Below are positions 1 through 11,187 of a DNA stretch of 64,000 bases, one piece after another. The notes below the pieces were generated by a model that saw only the letters and a program-made list of their open reading frames with translations, was not told the DNA's origin and did no database searches. Position 1 is the first letter of the stretch. The number at the start of each line of letters is the position of its first letter. The stretch covers positions 124,001-188,000 of the forward strand of contig QPMI01000117.1 in assembly GCA_004431415.1 (NCBI GenBank), written 5' to 3'. The stretch comes from Cyanophora paradoxa. Taxonomy: Eukaryota > Glaucocystophyceae > Cyanophorales > Cyanophoraceae. A program made the position numbers and the translations under genes.

Positions 1-1327
1 ACGCTGGGCGGAAGAAGGAAAGAAGAGGAGAAGGGAGGGACGAGGCTCAGCGGAGAGAAGGAGAAAAGGCAGGGAAGGAAAGGGCGCGCACCTTGGGCGC
101 CGACGTACGAGAGGGTGTCGTTGAGGGCCGGGGCGAGGTACGGGAGGGAAACCATCGCCTTGGAGACCTGCGCGCGCGCGTGCGGGCGGGCGTGTAGGCG
201 CCGGTCCTGCTCAGCCGCGAACGAAGCAAGAAGGGTAGCGAAGGGGTGGGTGGGCGCCTGGCGGTCGAAGTAGTCGTAGATGGAGGGGTTCTTGATCACT
301 TCCTCTGCCGCCTGGAGAGTCTGGTTGAGGATCTGCGGGCGCGGGCGGGCGGGCGCGCCGCTTGTCAGATCTCTCGCGTCCGGCGCGGACTCCATATCGA
401 TCGCGGATCGCGACGAGGGACGCTTCGGACCTCCAGCTGATTCTGGACGACCTTCAGCTCGTCCTTCACCTTCGCGAGCTGCACGCGCGCGACGGGCGGT
501 CAGCGGCGGCGTGGCGGCGGCGGAGCTCGGCCGCGCGGGCGGCGGGTCGCGCCTCGGTGTCCTTGCCGCGAGCGGAGTTCTGCAGGTTCTCGAGCTCCTT
601 CGTCTTCGCGTCAAGCGAGCCGCGGAGCGTGTTGACCATGCCATCGCGCTCCTGGACGGCCTTCTGCGCATTCGCCGCGGCGTCCGCGTTCTTCTTTGCC
701 TCGTCGGTCTTCGCGAGCAGATCCTCCTTGGCCTCTGCAAGCGGCAAGAGCATGTCACGAAGACCGCACGCGGCCCGCACGATTAGATCACGCGGTTAGG
801 ACTGCGGCTGGCGGCTCTTAGATCCATCCCCTGGCTCCGCCGGCTGCGTAGGGCAGGCGGCCGGGTCGCGACTAAACGCTCCCACGCACTCTTCAGCTCA
901 TCCTCGAGCTCCTTCACGCGAGCCGTAGCCTTGTCCAGCGGGCTCAGCGGGGCCTTCTCGTCCTGAAGCAGCGCGCGGCCTGCGGCACCACGATCAGTTG
1001 ATTGGAGTGGCTACGCGCAGCGTGCCGATTGATTAGGATGGCGAACCCGTCGAAGCGCCCACTTGGGAGACATCCGCGTCTGCGCCGTACACGTCGTCGT
1101 AAGCGGCAGGCGGGCGCGTCCTGGGGCGAGCAAGGCGTCCCGAGACGAACCCTTGGCAACAGGCACTATCACCGGCGAAGACGGCGAACGGGGACGAGGA
1201 TTCAAGTGAGTTTGCGCCCACGGGCGAGGGGCGGCGGTCGGGACGAACCGGGCACGACGTTCTCAAACGCCGCAGCCACAACAAGCAGGACGCAGGCGAA
1301 AGCCAGGCACCGGAGCGCGCCCGCCAT
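1..1327 (-). CDS. Secreted or membrane-entering coiled-coil protein, 3' end cut by window edge
   Basis: I do not recognise this family. The start is the ATG at 1325-1327, which opens a signal peptide (MAGALRCLAFACVLLVVAAA, followed by FENVVPG). Exon 1 (1245-1327) joins an acidic exon containing AYDDVYGADADVSQ. Next comes a charged helical stretch (LDKATARVKELEDELK) and then exon 574-734 (AKEDLLAKTDEAKKNADAAA onward), which has strong coiled-coil character. Exon 431-478 encodes LAKVKDELKVVQNQLE, and the exon ending at 332 encodes LNQTLQAAEEVIKNPSIYDY. A later exon encodes VSKAMVSLPYLAPALNDTL and ends at a GTGCGCGCC donor near the left edge. The intron between 574 and 478 appears to be GC-AG. 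What is seen is a signal peptide plus a coiled coil; the secretory or endomembrane location is inferred. The function is unknown. Confidence 0.6.
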
Positions 1328-1591
1328 CGTTCCAGGGGGTACGCGAAAGTTGGAGCCGCAGTCGACGTCGGAGCTCGAGCTCGCGCCGGGCCGGGACGCG
1401 ATCGAGCTCAAGCTCGAGCTCGCGCATGCGCAATGTGCACGTGCAATGTACATGATTGCGTTTATTCGCAAGCTCAAGGAAAGAGAAATCCGCATGCGCA
1501 AGCGCTAGCACTGGCAGCTGCAGTCGGCCGATGAACCTCACAAAAAATTGAAATTCGGATGCTAACATGTGCCGGGGGCCCCAGATGCTAG

Positions 1592-4150
1592 CTACGGGAC
1601 CACGCCGGCGCCGGCGCCGCCGGCCGCGCCCCCGTGGGGCTGGGCCCCGCCCGGGGCCTCCGAATCCGATTCCGGGGCGAACAGGCCCCCCCCGCCCTGC
1701 AGCTGACCCTCCTCATCGCTCTCCTCCACCTCCTCCTCGTCATCGTCGTCCGAGTCGTCCGAGTCATCGGAATCGTCCGAGTCGTCCGAGTCGTCCGAGT
1801 CGTCCGAGTCGTCTGCGCGCGGCCGCGGGCGGCGCCGGTGAGCTCGTCACGCGATCTCGAGCACAGCTTATATTTAAGCTTCCGAAGTTCGAGCGCCGGC
1901 CCCTCCCAGCGGGGCGGGCCGGTGCGCATGCGCATGCCGCACCGTCGTCATCGTCGTCGTCGTCGTCGTCATCGCCGTCGAGCTCGACAATCTGCCGGAG
2001 GGCGAGCGGTGAGCGAGCAAGCGAGCGAGCGGGGCAGCGTTTGTTAGCGGGCGGGCGGGCGGGGTCCGCGGACGTGGGTCTGCTGATGCCCGTCGGCGGG
2101 CGCCTCGGAGAAGGTCGCGTGGGGCAGGGCGCCCGAGAGGGCGAACACCGCCTCGGCGCCGCGCCCCGCCGCAGCCACCACCTGAGCTCAAGTCAGCGCT
2201 GGCCTGGGCCTAGGCCTGGCCCGGCCTGGCCCGGCCTGGCCCAGGCGGACCTTAAGCTTGCCGCCAAAGGCCTGCTCCCGGAGTCGCCCGAGGGCCTGGT
2301 AGGCCTCCAGGGACCACGGGGGCGACGAGGGGAAGGCGTGGCGGAGGGTGACCCGCTCCAGCCGCTCGCAGGCGGCGAGGGCCGAGGCCTCCTCGACGGA
2401 GAGCGGGCACCGCGGGGCGCGGAAGAGCCGCCCCTCGCTGTACTCCCACCGGCGGAGCGCCCGCCGGCCCGCCTGCGCCAGCTCCGCCACCACTTTGCTG
2501 CCCGTGCGCCCGGCCGCCGCCGCTGGGCCCGCCGGTTCCGGCAGCTGCGCGAAGGACTGCCGAGGGCGCGGGGGCCGCGCGGGGGGTACAATCAGACGGG
2601 CGCGGGGGTCCGAATCATCAAAGGGGGGTACGGACCACGTGGAGGTCGTCGAGGACGGGTGCGGCGGCGAGGGCGCGCGCGAGGCGGGGTACGATGATGT
2701 CGAGGCCCTCGGCGAGTGTCAGGCGCAGCTTCCGCAGGTGCGCCATCCGCCCCAGCGCATCCAGCGCCGCCGGCGTCGCCGACGGCGCCACCTGAAGAAG
2801 AAACAGGAGAAGATCAGAAGCGGGAGGGACGACAGACGAAAGGGAGAAGATACGAAGGGGGCGCGCCAGCATGGACAGGGATATGAGGTTCTCGAAGCGC
2901 ACGACGTCGTGGAGGCGGGGCCGCCCGTTCCGCGAGATGCTCAGCCGCCGCATGTTCGCGAGCAGCGGGCCGGCGGTGGGGAGCCCGAGGGGCGTGTCGC
3001 GGACGACGGCGCAGGCGCGCAGGTCGCGAAGGGCGGCGTGGTTGGATAGAGCCAGAAGGGCGTCCGGGGTGGAGACCGAGAGCGCCAGGCGGACGACACC
3101 CGGGAGAGCGGAGGCGAGCGCCTGCGTCCGCGCCGAGTCGAACGCCGGAGCGGAGGGGAACGCCAGCGTCGTCAGACCTGTCGGGAGGGGAAGGTTCGCT
3201 CGGTTCGGTTCCCGTTGCTCGGAGTGGAGGGGGGGGTACCGCGCACCGGGGAGGCGGGAGAGAAAGAGGCCCCACTGCCGGGGGGGCCCGAAGACGGCGG
3301 AGACGTGGGCCATGCCGCCTACGACCAGCTCGCGGTCGTCGTCCCCCAGAGAGAAGCACAGCGACCGCAGCTTCCCCGCCCCGCGCAGCGCTGCCCCCAC
3401 AGTCAGATAACGAGATCGGATCGGATCGAATTGCGGATCGAATCGAATCGCACCGCGGAGGGATCCCTCAACGAGCTCGCGGAGGGCGACGCGCCCGACG
3501 CGCTCCTTCACCGTCCCTTCGATCTTCACCTGCGCGCGCGGGCGGAGCGGCGTCAGCCGTCGGCCGAGCGTCCGCCGGGCGCGGGCGCGCGCGCGGGGTC
3601 CACGGCGAGCCCTCGCCTTTTCGATGTTAGGGCGGACGCCGCGCAGGAGCCGGAAGAATGCGTCCCCGGTGGTCGTGCCGAGCAGGAAAGTGCCCTCGAG
3701 GGCGAGTCGGACGGAGAGGGACCGCAGGCCGCGGAGGTAGCCGTGCTTGCCGAGGCGCGCGAGGAACGCCAGCTCGCTGGGCTGCGCCGGCGGCGCCGCG
3801 GCCAACTCGTGCACGGGCGCCACGAGGTTCAGGTCGCCCCACTTGAAGGCGGTGCCCTCGAGAAGGGCTCGGAAGGCGCGGCTGACGGACCAGAGGCGCG
3901 CCCGGCAGAGCGCCTCGACCGCCCCCAGGCGCCGAATGATCTTCACCAGGAGCTCGTCGGGCAGCGACATGAGTCCCACGACTCCGTCCGCCTCGCTCGC
4001 GGGCCCCGCGGACTGCTGGAGCGGGCCGGCCGCGGAGGCTGCAGCTGCCGTTGCGTTCGCCTGGGGCGGGTCGCTGCGCGGGCTGGCCTGCGCGGCATCC
4101 GAACTCTCCGAATCGCTGCCGGACTGCTTCGCGGCACGGCGGCGCTTCAT
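1592..4150 (-). CDS. F-box / leucine-rich protein A (MKR family), 634 aa predicted
   Basis: Exons on the minus strand are 3617-4150, 3454-3529, 3247-3390, 2867-3177, 2636-2791, 2251-2556, 2074-2181, 1943-1991 and 1592-1812. They sum to an intact 634-codon frame plus stop. The protein starts MKRRRAAKQSGSDSESS and then has an F-box-like segment at about residues 60-105 (LPDELLVKIIRRLGAVEALC, then LWSVSRAFRALLEG). Leucine-rich repeats follow (LRGLRSLSVRL, LRSLCFSLG, LRKLRLTLAEG). A conserved C-terminal block contains RRWEY, LSVEEASALAACERLERVTL and GALPHATF. The end is a poly-Asp and (DDS)n acidic tail. Two introns, 3530-3616 and 2792-2866, are GC-AG. F-box proteins usually recruit substrates to SCF ubiquitin ligases; that role is inferred from the family. 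Paralogues lie at 5712-7717 and 8452-10714. Confidence 0.85.
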
Positions 4151-5711
4151 TCTGCGAGCTAGACGCATGCTCAGATCGCGGGGCCACGCCGGGGAACACA
4201 GGCCCTCGGCGGCGACGCGCACGATGGCGGCGGAGTATGCGCAGGCTCAAAGTTGATCCGAGACGATGTGGAGCTTGGTTGCGAGCGCTCCCCTGTAGGC
4301 AGGTCAGCAAGCTTTCAGGTGCGGGGCCCGCCAGAGGCTCAGTAGGCGCACGGAAGCTGTACAGGAAGGCGATAGCTCCTTCGAAGGCGACGAAGCTGCC
4401 AGGTCACTTGAGCTGCCCCCGCGTTGATCACTTCAGCTACCCCAGCGAGGATCCTAAAAGCCGATGTGTGCTGAGACGGTCGCTGCTGATGCCGTATACG
4501 TACGGTGAAGCGAGGGCGCGGGCTGGACTTCGAGTCGACAATACGTGTACCCCAACGTGATTTGTCCCCTGTCGAATTTGATCTCCGCACTGAAATTCTA
4601 AGTACCTCGTTCGAATTCGCACATTCGCAGATCGATAAAGCTGCCAAGGCGCCGGTTGCATGCGCAGCTGCCGGAGTATTATAGCTAGGGTTAGCTATAG
4701 TGCGCGCGCGCGCGGCTCGCAATTTGAAGTTCAATCTTAAAACTTGAAATCTAAATTAAATTATAAAGCGACGTCGGCGTCGACTGCAGCTGGGAGGCCT
4801 ACTAGGCTATAGCTAGGTGCATGGAATTTTAAAGCTCAATTGCAAGGCCTCGATCCCTCACGTGCACGTGCACCGCCGAATTCGAACTTCGAATTCGGAA
4901 CTTTAATTTGGAGCGTTCACACATGTCCAGCTGCAGCTGCAGCCAGCTTGCGCACGATCAAGCTTAAGCTGGCAATTGCAAGAGGGATCATGGATGGATG
5001 GAGCACTTTTTAGTTCAAGTCCTTTTTAGCTTGAAAAGATTCTTCAGACTACGGTTGGCACCAGGATGGTGTCTGAAAACGAGCAGATCTGTAAGCGAAT
5101 TTGAAGGACAATTACGGTACTGTACACTGATATTGATTGTGAATCCGAAGTCTAGATCTGGGTCCGGAAGCCTGATGTGAAGGCGCGAAAAACGAAATCA
5201 GAGCTAGCTATAGGGCGAACGACGTAATGAAACTCGGAGCTACGTATACGAGGTTGCTAGCGCTAGCGCTCGGCCCAGAGTCCATGGATAAATATTGATA
5301 TCGATCCAAGGCGAGCGAATCCTACCCGAGTCTATCGCTAACTACAACTCAACTACGCCTACGTATTCTAGCGTTCTTGAAAAGGGTTGAAACAAAACGG
5401 AGGCACGCGCGCACGACCACGTGCGGGCGCGCATACGCAAGAAACAGCTCGCAATCGAGGAGGTCGACCGCTGTACACGAGCTGATCGTGAAAACTGAAT
5501 GATCATGATCATGAAATAGCGAAACGAGAAGCTTGAGCGAATTCGAAGGGAATGTGCAACGATGCGATGGCGGGCGGGAAGCTTAATCGTCCCGCCGGCC
5601 AAGCCCGCGGCCCAGCGAGAGCAAAGCCCACGCTGAAGAGAGAGTGGAAGGAGCCGCGCCCGGTCCGCCGCGAAGGGGAGGGGTACCATGGCCAGTGGGG
5701 GAAGCCGCCGG
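4151..5711. other. Intergenic, palindrome-rich, no gene seen
   Basis: This stretch lies upstream of gene A and downstream of gene B. From about 4560 to 5560 it is lower in GC than its neighbours. It is dense in short self-complementary words (TATACG, GAATTC, AGCTATAGCT, CAGCTGCAGCTG). Frames longer than 60 codons look random and lack splice-compatible neighbours. I see no gene. Confidence 0.55.
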
Positions 5712-7717
5712 CTACTCCGCGCGGCCGGCCGCGGCGTCCGCGTCCGACGAGCGGGGGTACGGCGCCGTCTCGACGAAGCGGGCGTGGGGCAGTACCCCCC
5801 TGAGGGCGGCCCGCATCTGCTCGACGCGGCCGGCGGGGGCGGCCACCCAGAGGCGCTCGCCAAAGGCGGGGGAGCGGAGGAGGGGCCCCAGGGCGGCGTG
5901 GGCCCGCCGCAGCGTAGCTAGGTATGCGTAGGGGGCCGGGGAGGACCCGGAGGGCTCGAAGGCGTGGCGGAGGGTGACGCGCTCCAGCCGCTCGCAGGCG
6001 GCGAGGGCCGAGGCCTCCTCCACAGAGAGCGCCCGCGGGAGGAAGCGCGGGTCGGAAGGGTACACCCACGAGCGGAGGGCGCGGCGGCCGGCGGCGGCGA
6101 CGCGGGCGAGGCGGGCGCTGCCGCCGCCGCCCCCGCGGCCCCCCGCCTCGTCGGCGTCGGGGGCGAGGAACGCAAATCCGACGCGGAGGGCCTCAAGAGA
6201 GGGGGCGGCGCCGAGGGCGGCAGCGAGGGCCTCCGTGAGGCCCGCCCCGTCGCTCCGGAGCACGGCCCGCAGCTCGCGGAGGCGCGGGAGGCGCCCCAGG
6301 CTCTCCGCCTGCCCCGGCGCCCCGTGCCACTCCCCCAGCTGCGCCGCCGCGGACGCGGATAAGGATTCGGCGGGGGGCGGAAAGGGCCCCGCGGGGGATC
6401 GAACCTGGACGTCAAGGAACTCGAGCCCGCCGCAGCAGCGCGCGACGCCGGCGAGGTCGACGTACCCCCCGTCGACGGCGAGGCGGCGGAGGGCGGGGAG
6501 GCCGGAGGGGGGTAGGGAGACGGGCGCCGCGGGGGCGGGGGGGTCAAGGGGCGCAAGCGTGACGGAGAGGTCCGAGAGGAGGGGGAGGGAGGCGAGGGGG
6601 TACAGGCGCTCCTCGTCGGCCCGGGCCATCGTCACCGCCAGGCGCCGCAGCCCCGGCAGCGCCTCGACGATCGTCTGCGGGCGCACGCGCGTCGGCGACT
6701 CGGCGGGCGGCGGGGGTACGCGGACGAAAGAGCTGCGGGGTACCGTACCTGCAGCTGACGGGTGTCTACGATGGGCGTCCTCTGGAGCAGGAGCGTCGTG
6801 AGGCCTGCGGGCGGGGGGCGTCAGCCGCGCAGGTGGAATCGCGATCGCGGACGCGGCGGAACGAAGTGAAACCCGTACCCGGGAGCCCGTCGCCCAGAAG
6901 CTCCCGCCACAGGTTCGGCGAGACGCCGATCCTGTACCCCTCCGGATCGTCCGGCTCGGCCACGTCGCCCGTGAAGCTGTACTCCGTCACGTTCGCCCCC
7001 CGGAGCGCTGCGGCGTCGGGGTCGGTCCGAGATTTGATCGGGCAAGATTTGATCCGCGGCCGCGGCCGGCGGACGGACGCACCGGAAAGGGACGCGACAA
7101 TAAGCTCCCCGACGGCGGCGCAGCTCTGCTTCTGGAAGGAGGCCGTGACGCGCACGGCACGGACGCCGAGGCCGGCCGGCTCGCGGGCGCTCTGCAGGAG
7201 CGAGACGAGGGCGGCCGCGCCCGGTCCCGCGAAGCTCTCCTGCATCAGCTCCACGGAGAGGGAGACGCAGCGTACGCCGCGCAGGAGCCCGCGCCGCGCC
7301 AGGCGCGAAGCGACGAGGACGTCCCGGGGCGCCTCGCCGCCCACCGCCGCAGCGATGGGAAGCTCGCTCCACTCGACCGCATCGCTCTCAAAAACCTGGA
7401 GGAACTGCTTGCACACAGCCCAGAGCCGCGCCCGGAGCAGGGCCTCCAGCGGTCCCACGTGCCGGACGATCTTGGCGAGAAGTTCGCTGGGAAGCGACTG
7501 GAGGCCGGGGCCGTCACATGCGGACGCAGCTTTAGAATCGTCAACTTTGTCCGATGACGCCGGCTTCGCATGGCTTGCGTCCTTATTGGCGAAGGGATCA
7601 TGCTGCGCGCGAAGAGCGCTCCGGTCAGAAAAGGGGAGCGCGCGCTGGGAGCGTGTGGCGTATGTGACCTACCTCGGTCTCAAAAGGCAATACATGGTCC
7701 GACCGCGATCGCTTCAT
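5712..7717 (-). CDS. F-box / leucine-rich protein B (MKR family), 570 aa predicted
   Basis: Exons on the minus strand are 7673-7717, 7083-7602, 6879-7007, 6749-6804 and 5712-6674, with phases that agree throughout (570 aa). Exon 1 encodes only MKRSRSDHVLPFETE. It was chosen because the following exon is open but has no ATG, and because both paralogues begin with MKR. The F-box region is LQSLPSELLAKIVRHVGPLE followed by LWAVCKQFLQVFES. Leucine-rich segments follow, including TIVEALPGLRRLAVTMARA and LPRLRELRAVLRSD. The conserved C-terminal block contains LRSWVYPSD, LSVEEASALAACERLERVTL and GVLPHARFVETAP. Unlike A and C it lacks a long acidic tail, ending in a short SSDADAAAGRAE. A substrate-receptor role in an SCF ubiquitin ligase is inferred from family knowledge. 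Confidence 0.88.
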
Positions 7718-8451
7718 GCCCAGCTCTCACAGGCGAACGCGTCCTCGGTCCGATCCGTGACGGACGGGCCTGCTCGCCGTCAGGGCAGAGCACGGGGATT
7801 CCGAACGGAGGATGAGTCGTACCAGCGTGCAAGAAAGAGTGTCGACCGCGTGGCTCCTCGGGAGCGAGTCGGACAAGGCCAACCGCGAGCCAGCTTGTGA
7901 CGCTGCTCAATACTGCTGCGTACGCCCGCTCCGATTGAACACGGGGAGGTGCAAGGACCCGGGAGCCGCTCGAAAGTAGTGCGCGCAGCCGTCCCCGCCC
8001 TGAACCCGCACGAGCCCCGCGATGCACGTACCCCGCCCGGTTCCACGGTACGTACCCCCATGGGAACTCCGTGAGTCCCGTGACAGTCTTCGTGCCCCGC
8101 GCCCGAAAGCCGGTGCGCTCGGTGCCTGAAGGCATTGGTGACCCAATGCTGACGCCCAGGATCGTTGCAGGAGCGCGGCGCGAGAGAAGAGCGTACACGC
8201 GAGGCGAACGCGGCCTGATCTGCCTATCAGGGGGTCTCCAAGTGCACCTGTGTCGGTTAGCGGCGCCCTTCTTCCACCCGCGCTAATGTGACCTGTCGCC
8301 TGAAACGCGCCTCGCAGCCCGCGCCGCCGAACTGCGGCCACGCCTTCAAACTTGGCCGACCTTGAGAGCGGCGCGTGGAGGAGCGTACGCTCGGGCCGCC
8401 GTGCACCTCCGACCAAGCCTGCCCCCGGCGTGCTCAGCACAGCACATCCAG
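7718..8451. promoter_or_regulatory. Divergent intergenic region between F-box genes B and C
   Basis: This 734-base gap separates the start codons of two divergently transcribed paralogues and so must hold both promoters. I see no TATA-like element that I would stand behind. Open frames here lack splice partners in the flanking gen​es and are probably chance, as expected in GC-rich DNA. Confidence 0.5.
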
Positions 8452-10714
8452 ATGAAGCGGCCCCGCGAGGAGTCGCACCGCGCGGAGGCGTGCGCGCCTT
8501 CCAATTGCAAGGACGACCATGCCGCGTCCTCTGATTCCCATGTGCGCTCCGCCCGCGAACGGGGCTCCGCCGCTCCTCCCGCGCAGTGCATGTGCATGTA
8601 GTCTCACGCCCGTGCGCAGGCCCCCGCCGCGCGGCGTCGCCGAGCGCCGGAAACGCGCAGCGCGCCAACGGAAGCTCCGGTGCCGGCGGCGGCTCTCTCG
8701 GAGGCCGGGGGGGGCCTCCTGGACTCGCCGCGCATGCCCGACGCGGTGCTCGCCCTCGTCTTCGAACACCTGGGCGCCGTGGAGGCGCTCTGCCGGGCGC
8801 GCCTGTGGGCGGTCAGCAGGCGCCTCCGCGCGCTCCTCGAGCGCGGCGCGGTCGAGTGGGGCGAGCTGCAGCTGAGCGTCGTCGCGGCGGCGCCGGCGGC
8901 GCCCCTGGGCCCCGAGCGCAGCGACCGCGACCTGCAGCTGCTTGCGCGGCTCGCGGGGCGGGGACTGCTGCGAGGCTTGCGCGCCCTCTCGGTCGAGATC
9001 GTCCTGCGCAGCCCGCCGGTGGTCCTGCGCAGCCCGGCGTTGGCCGCCGCCGCCCATGACACCCTTCACGCCCTCCTCGTGCTCTTCTCGACCACGCGCG
9101 GGGCGGCGCCGCCGGCTCCGGCGCCGGCGCCGGCGGCTCCGGCCGGCCTCGAGTCGGTCGCAGTCGTTGCGCGCGTGGAGCTGGCCGCCTGGCAGCACGG
9201 CAGGTTCCCGGCGACCTGGCTCCGCCTGCTCCTCGTCGGCACCCTCAACAGTGCGCCCGCGCCCGCGCCGCGGCCGTGCACCCAGGGTACAACGATCCGC
9301 GCCCGACTTGCGCCGCAGTGGTGGGCGTGGCCGCCGGGCTCAGAAGCCTTTCGTTCGAACTGTCCGGACTCGCCGCGGGCCAGTTCATCCCCCTCAGCAG
9401 CCTCGTACCCCCCTCCATCCTCCAGCGCCTCATCTCCGCGTCGCCCGGTGCACGCGCCGTACCCCCACCGCCCCCTCCACCCCCTACCCCCTCCCGCTCA
9501 CCCGGCCGGCAGCGCTGCAGTCCCTCTCGCTCTCCAGGACGCTGCCGGCGACGCCGGGCGTCCTCGCCGTCCTCGGCACGGCGGCCCCGCGCCTCCGCGA
9601 CCTCTCGCTCCACGTCACGTCGGCCGGCCCCGCGCCGTACCCCCTTCAAGCCTTCGCCCGCCTCCCGAGCCTGCGCTCGCTTCGCCTCGGGCTGCTCACC
9701 CGCGCCCCCCTCCCCGTGGCGCCGCCCCCGCCCCCGGGCCTCGCCGCCCTCCGGTCCCTCTCCCTCTCCAACGGGGCCCTCCTCCTCCCCGAGCTCCGCC
9801 ACCTCCCCGGCCTCGAGGCCCTCGAGATCGAGGTGCCCCCCTCCAACTCCACCCCCCTCCCCTCCGGCTCAGCTTGTCTTTCCGTGCAGCTCCACGCGGC
9901 GGACGTGGACGCGGGGCCGATCGCGGGGCTCCCGCGCCTGCGCGAGCTGACGGTCGCGCTGGTCAACTGCGGCGAGGCGCTGTTCGCGTCCCTCGCGGCG
10001 GCGCTGCCGGCCTGCCCCGCCCTCCGCGCCCTCCACGTGCGCCTCCGCGAGGCGCGCCCCGGCGCCACCGGCCGCGGCCGCACTGCAAGCGGCCTGGCCG
10101 CCGTCCTGGCGCGGGCGGGTGCGCCCTGGCTCCGCTCCTGGGAGTACTGCTCCTCCGACGGGCACCACCTCGCGCGGGCGCCCTCCGCCCCCCTCTCCCT
10201 CAACGAGGCGCGGGCGCTCGCCGCCTGCCCGCGCCTCGAGCGGGTCGCCCTCCGCCACGCCTTCGAGTTCGAGCCGCCGCCTTCGCTCGACGCGTACGCG
10301 GCGCTTGGGCGCCTCCGTGGGGCCGACTTCGGCGCCCGGCTCCGCGTAATCGCCCCGGGCCCCGCTGGGTGCGAGGCGCGGCTCGCGGCGGCGCTGGGGG
10401 GCGTGCTGCCTCACGCCCTCTTCGTCCCGGAGCGGGGGCCCGAGCCGGCGCCCCCGGGCCCGCCGGGCCCGCCGGGCCCCGGGCCCCGCCTCGCCCCCAT
10501 CAACGTCGACGTCGGCGAGTCCTCCTCCTCTTCCGACGAGGAGAGCGGGGAAGAGGACGAGGGCGGGGGCGAGGACGAGGGCGATGGGAGCGGGGAGGAG
10601 GGCGGGGCCCCCACGTCCTTGCCGCCCCCCCTCGACGAGGACGAGGGCGATGGGAGCGGGGGGGGGGACGGGGGGGCGAGCGAGGCGGCGGCGGCGCTCC
10701 ACGGCCCCGCGTAG
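8452..10714 (+). CDS. F-box / leucine-rich protein C (MKR family), about 684 aa predicted
   Basis: Exons are 8452-8585, 8661-9250, 9319-9447 and 9513-10714. The last exon may contain a further 57-base GT-AG intron at 9833-9889, a multiple of three, so the frame cannot decide. The start encodes MKRPREESHRAEACAPSNCK, matching the MKR start of A and B. The F-box segment is MPDAVLALVFEHLGAVEALC followed by LWAVSRRLRALLERG. Leucine-rich repeats include GLRSLSFELSGL, LRDLSLHVTSAGP and LRSLRLGLL. The shared C-terminal block contains LRSWEYCSSD, LSLNEARALAACPRLERVAL and GVLPHALFVPE. The tail is Glu/Asp/Ser/Gly-rich. The gene is inverted relative to A and B. The F-box assignment is good, but any particular ubiquitination target is unknown. 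Confidence 0.85.
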
Positions 10715-11187
10715 TCCCCCAGTCCCTGGCCCCCCGTAGTCCCTCTCCGGGCCCTCCCCGGCCCTTGAGATCGTGATCGTGATACGCGCACTTCGAATTC
10801 GAGCTTTGAATTCAAAAATTGCCGACCCCTGCCCGCCGCGCTAGCCTCGATCGCGCTCACCCATGGGCCACCTCCACCTGATTACACATGTACACACTAT
10901 ATCATCACACCCATGGCTCCGAAAAATCACACATGTACACAAAATCACAGCTATAGCTATAGCGCTGCTAGGAACAGATACGAGACCAATTGCTACCAAC
11001 AATTGTGAGCTCACAGCGCTGACTCTCATCAGCGGATCACTAGAAGTAGGTATACGTATACGTAACTAGAAAGTCCTAGGACTAGAAAAATGACTTGAAA
11101 CCGGACGTGTGTGTAAAATTATATGTAATTATAACTAGAAATCGAAAAATGACCACGTAGAATAGAAATCCTGACCTCCTCCGAGGC
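10715..11187. other. Intergenic between convergent genes, no gene seen
   Basis: This is the 3' space between F-box gene C and the armadillo gene. It contains AT-rich palindromic words (AGCTATAGCTATAGCGC, TATACGTATACG) and repeated ACATGTACAC. I see nothing coding. Confidence 0.55.
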
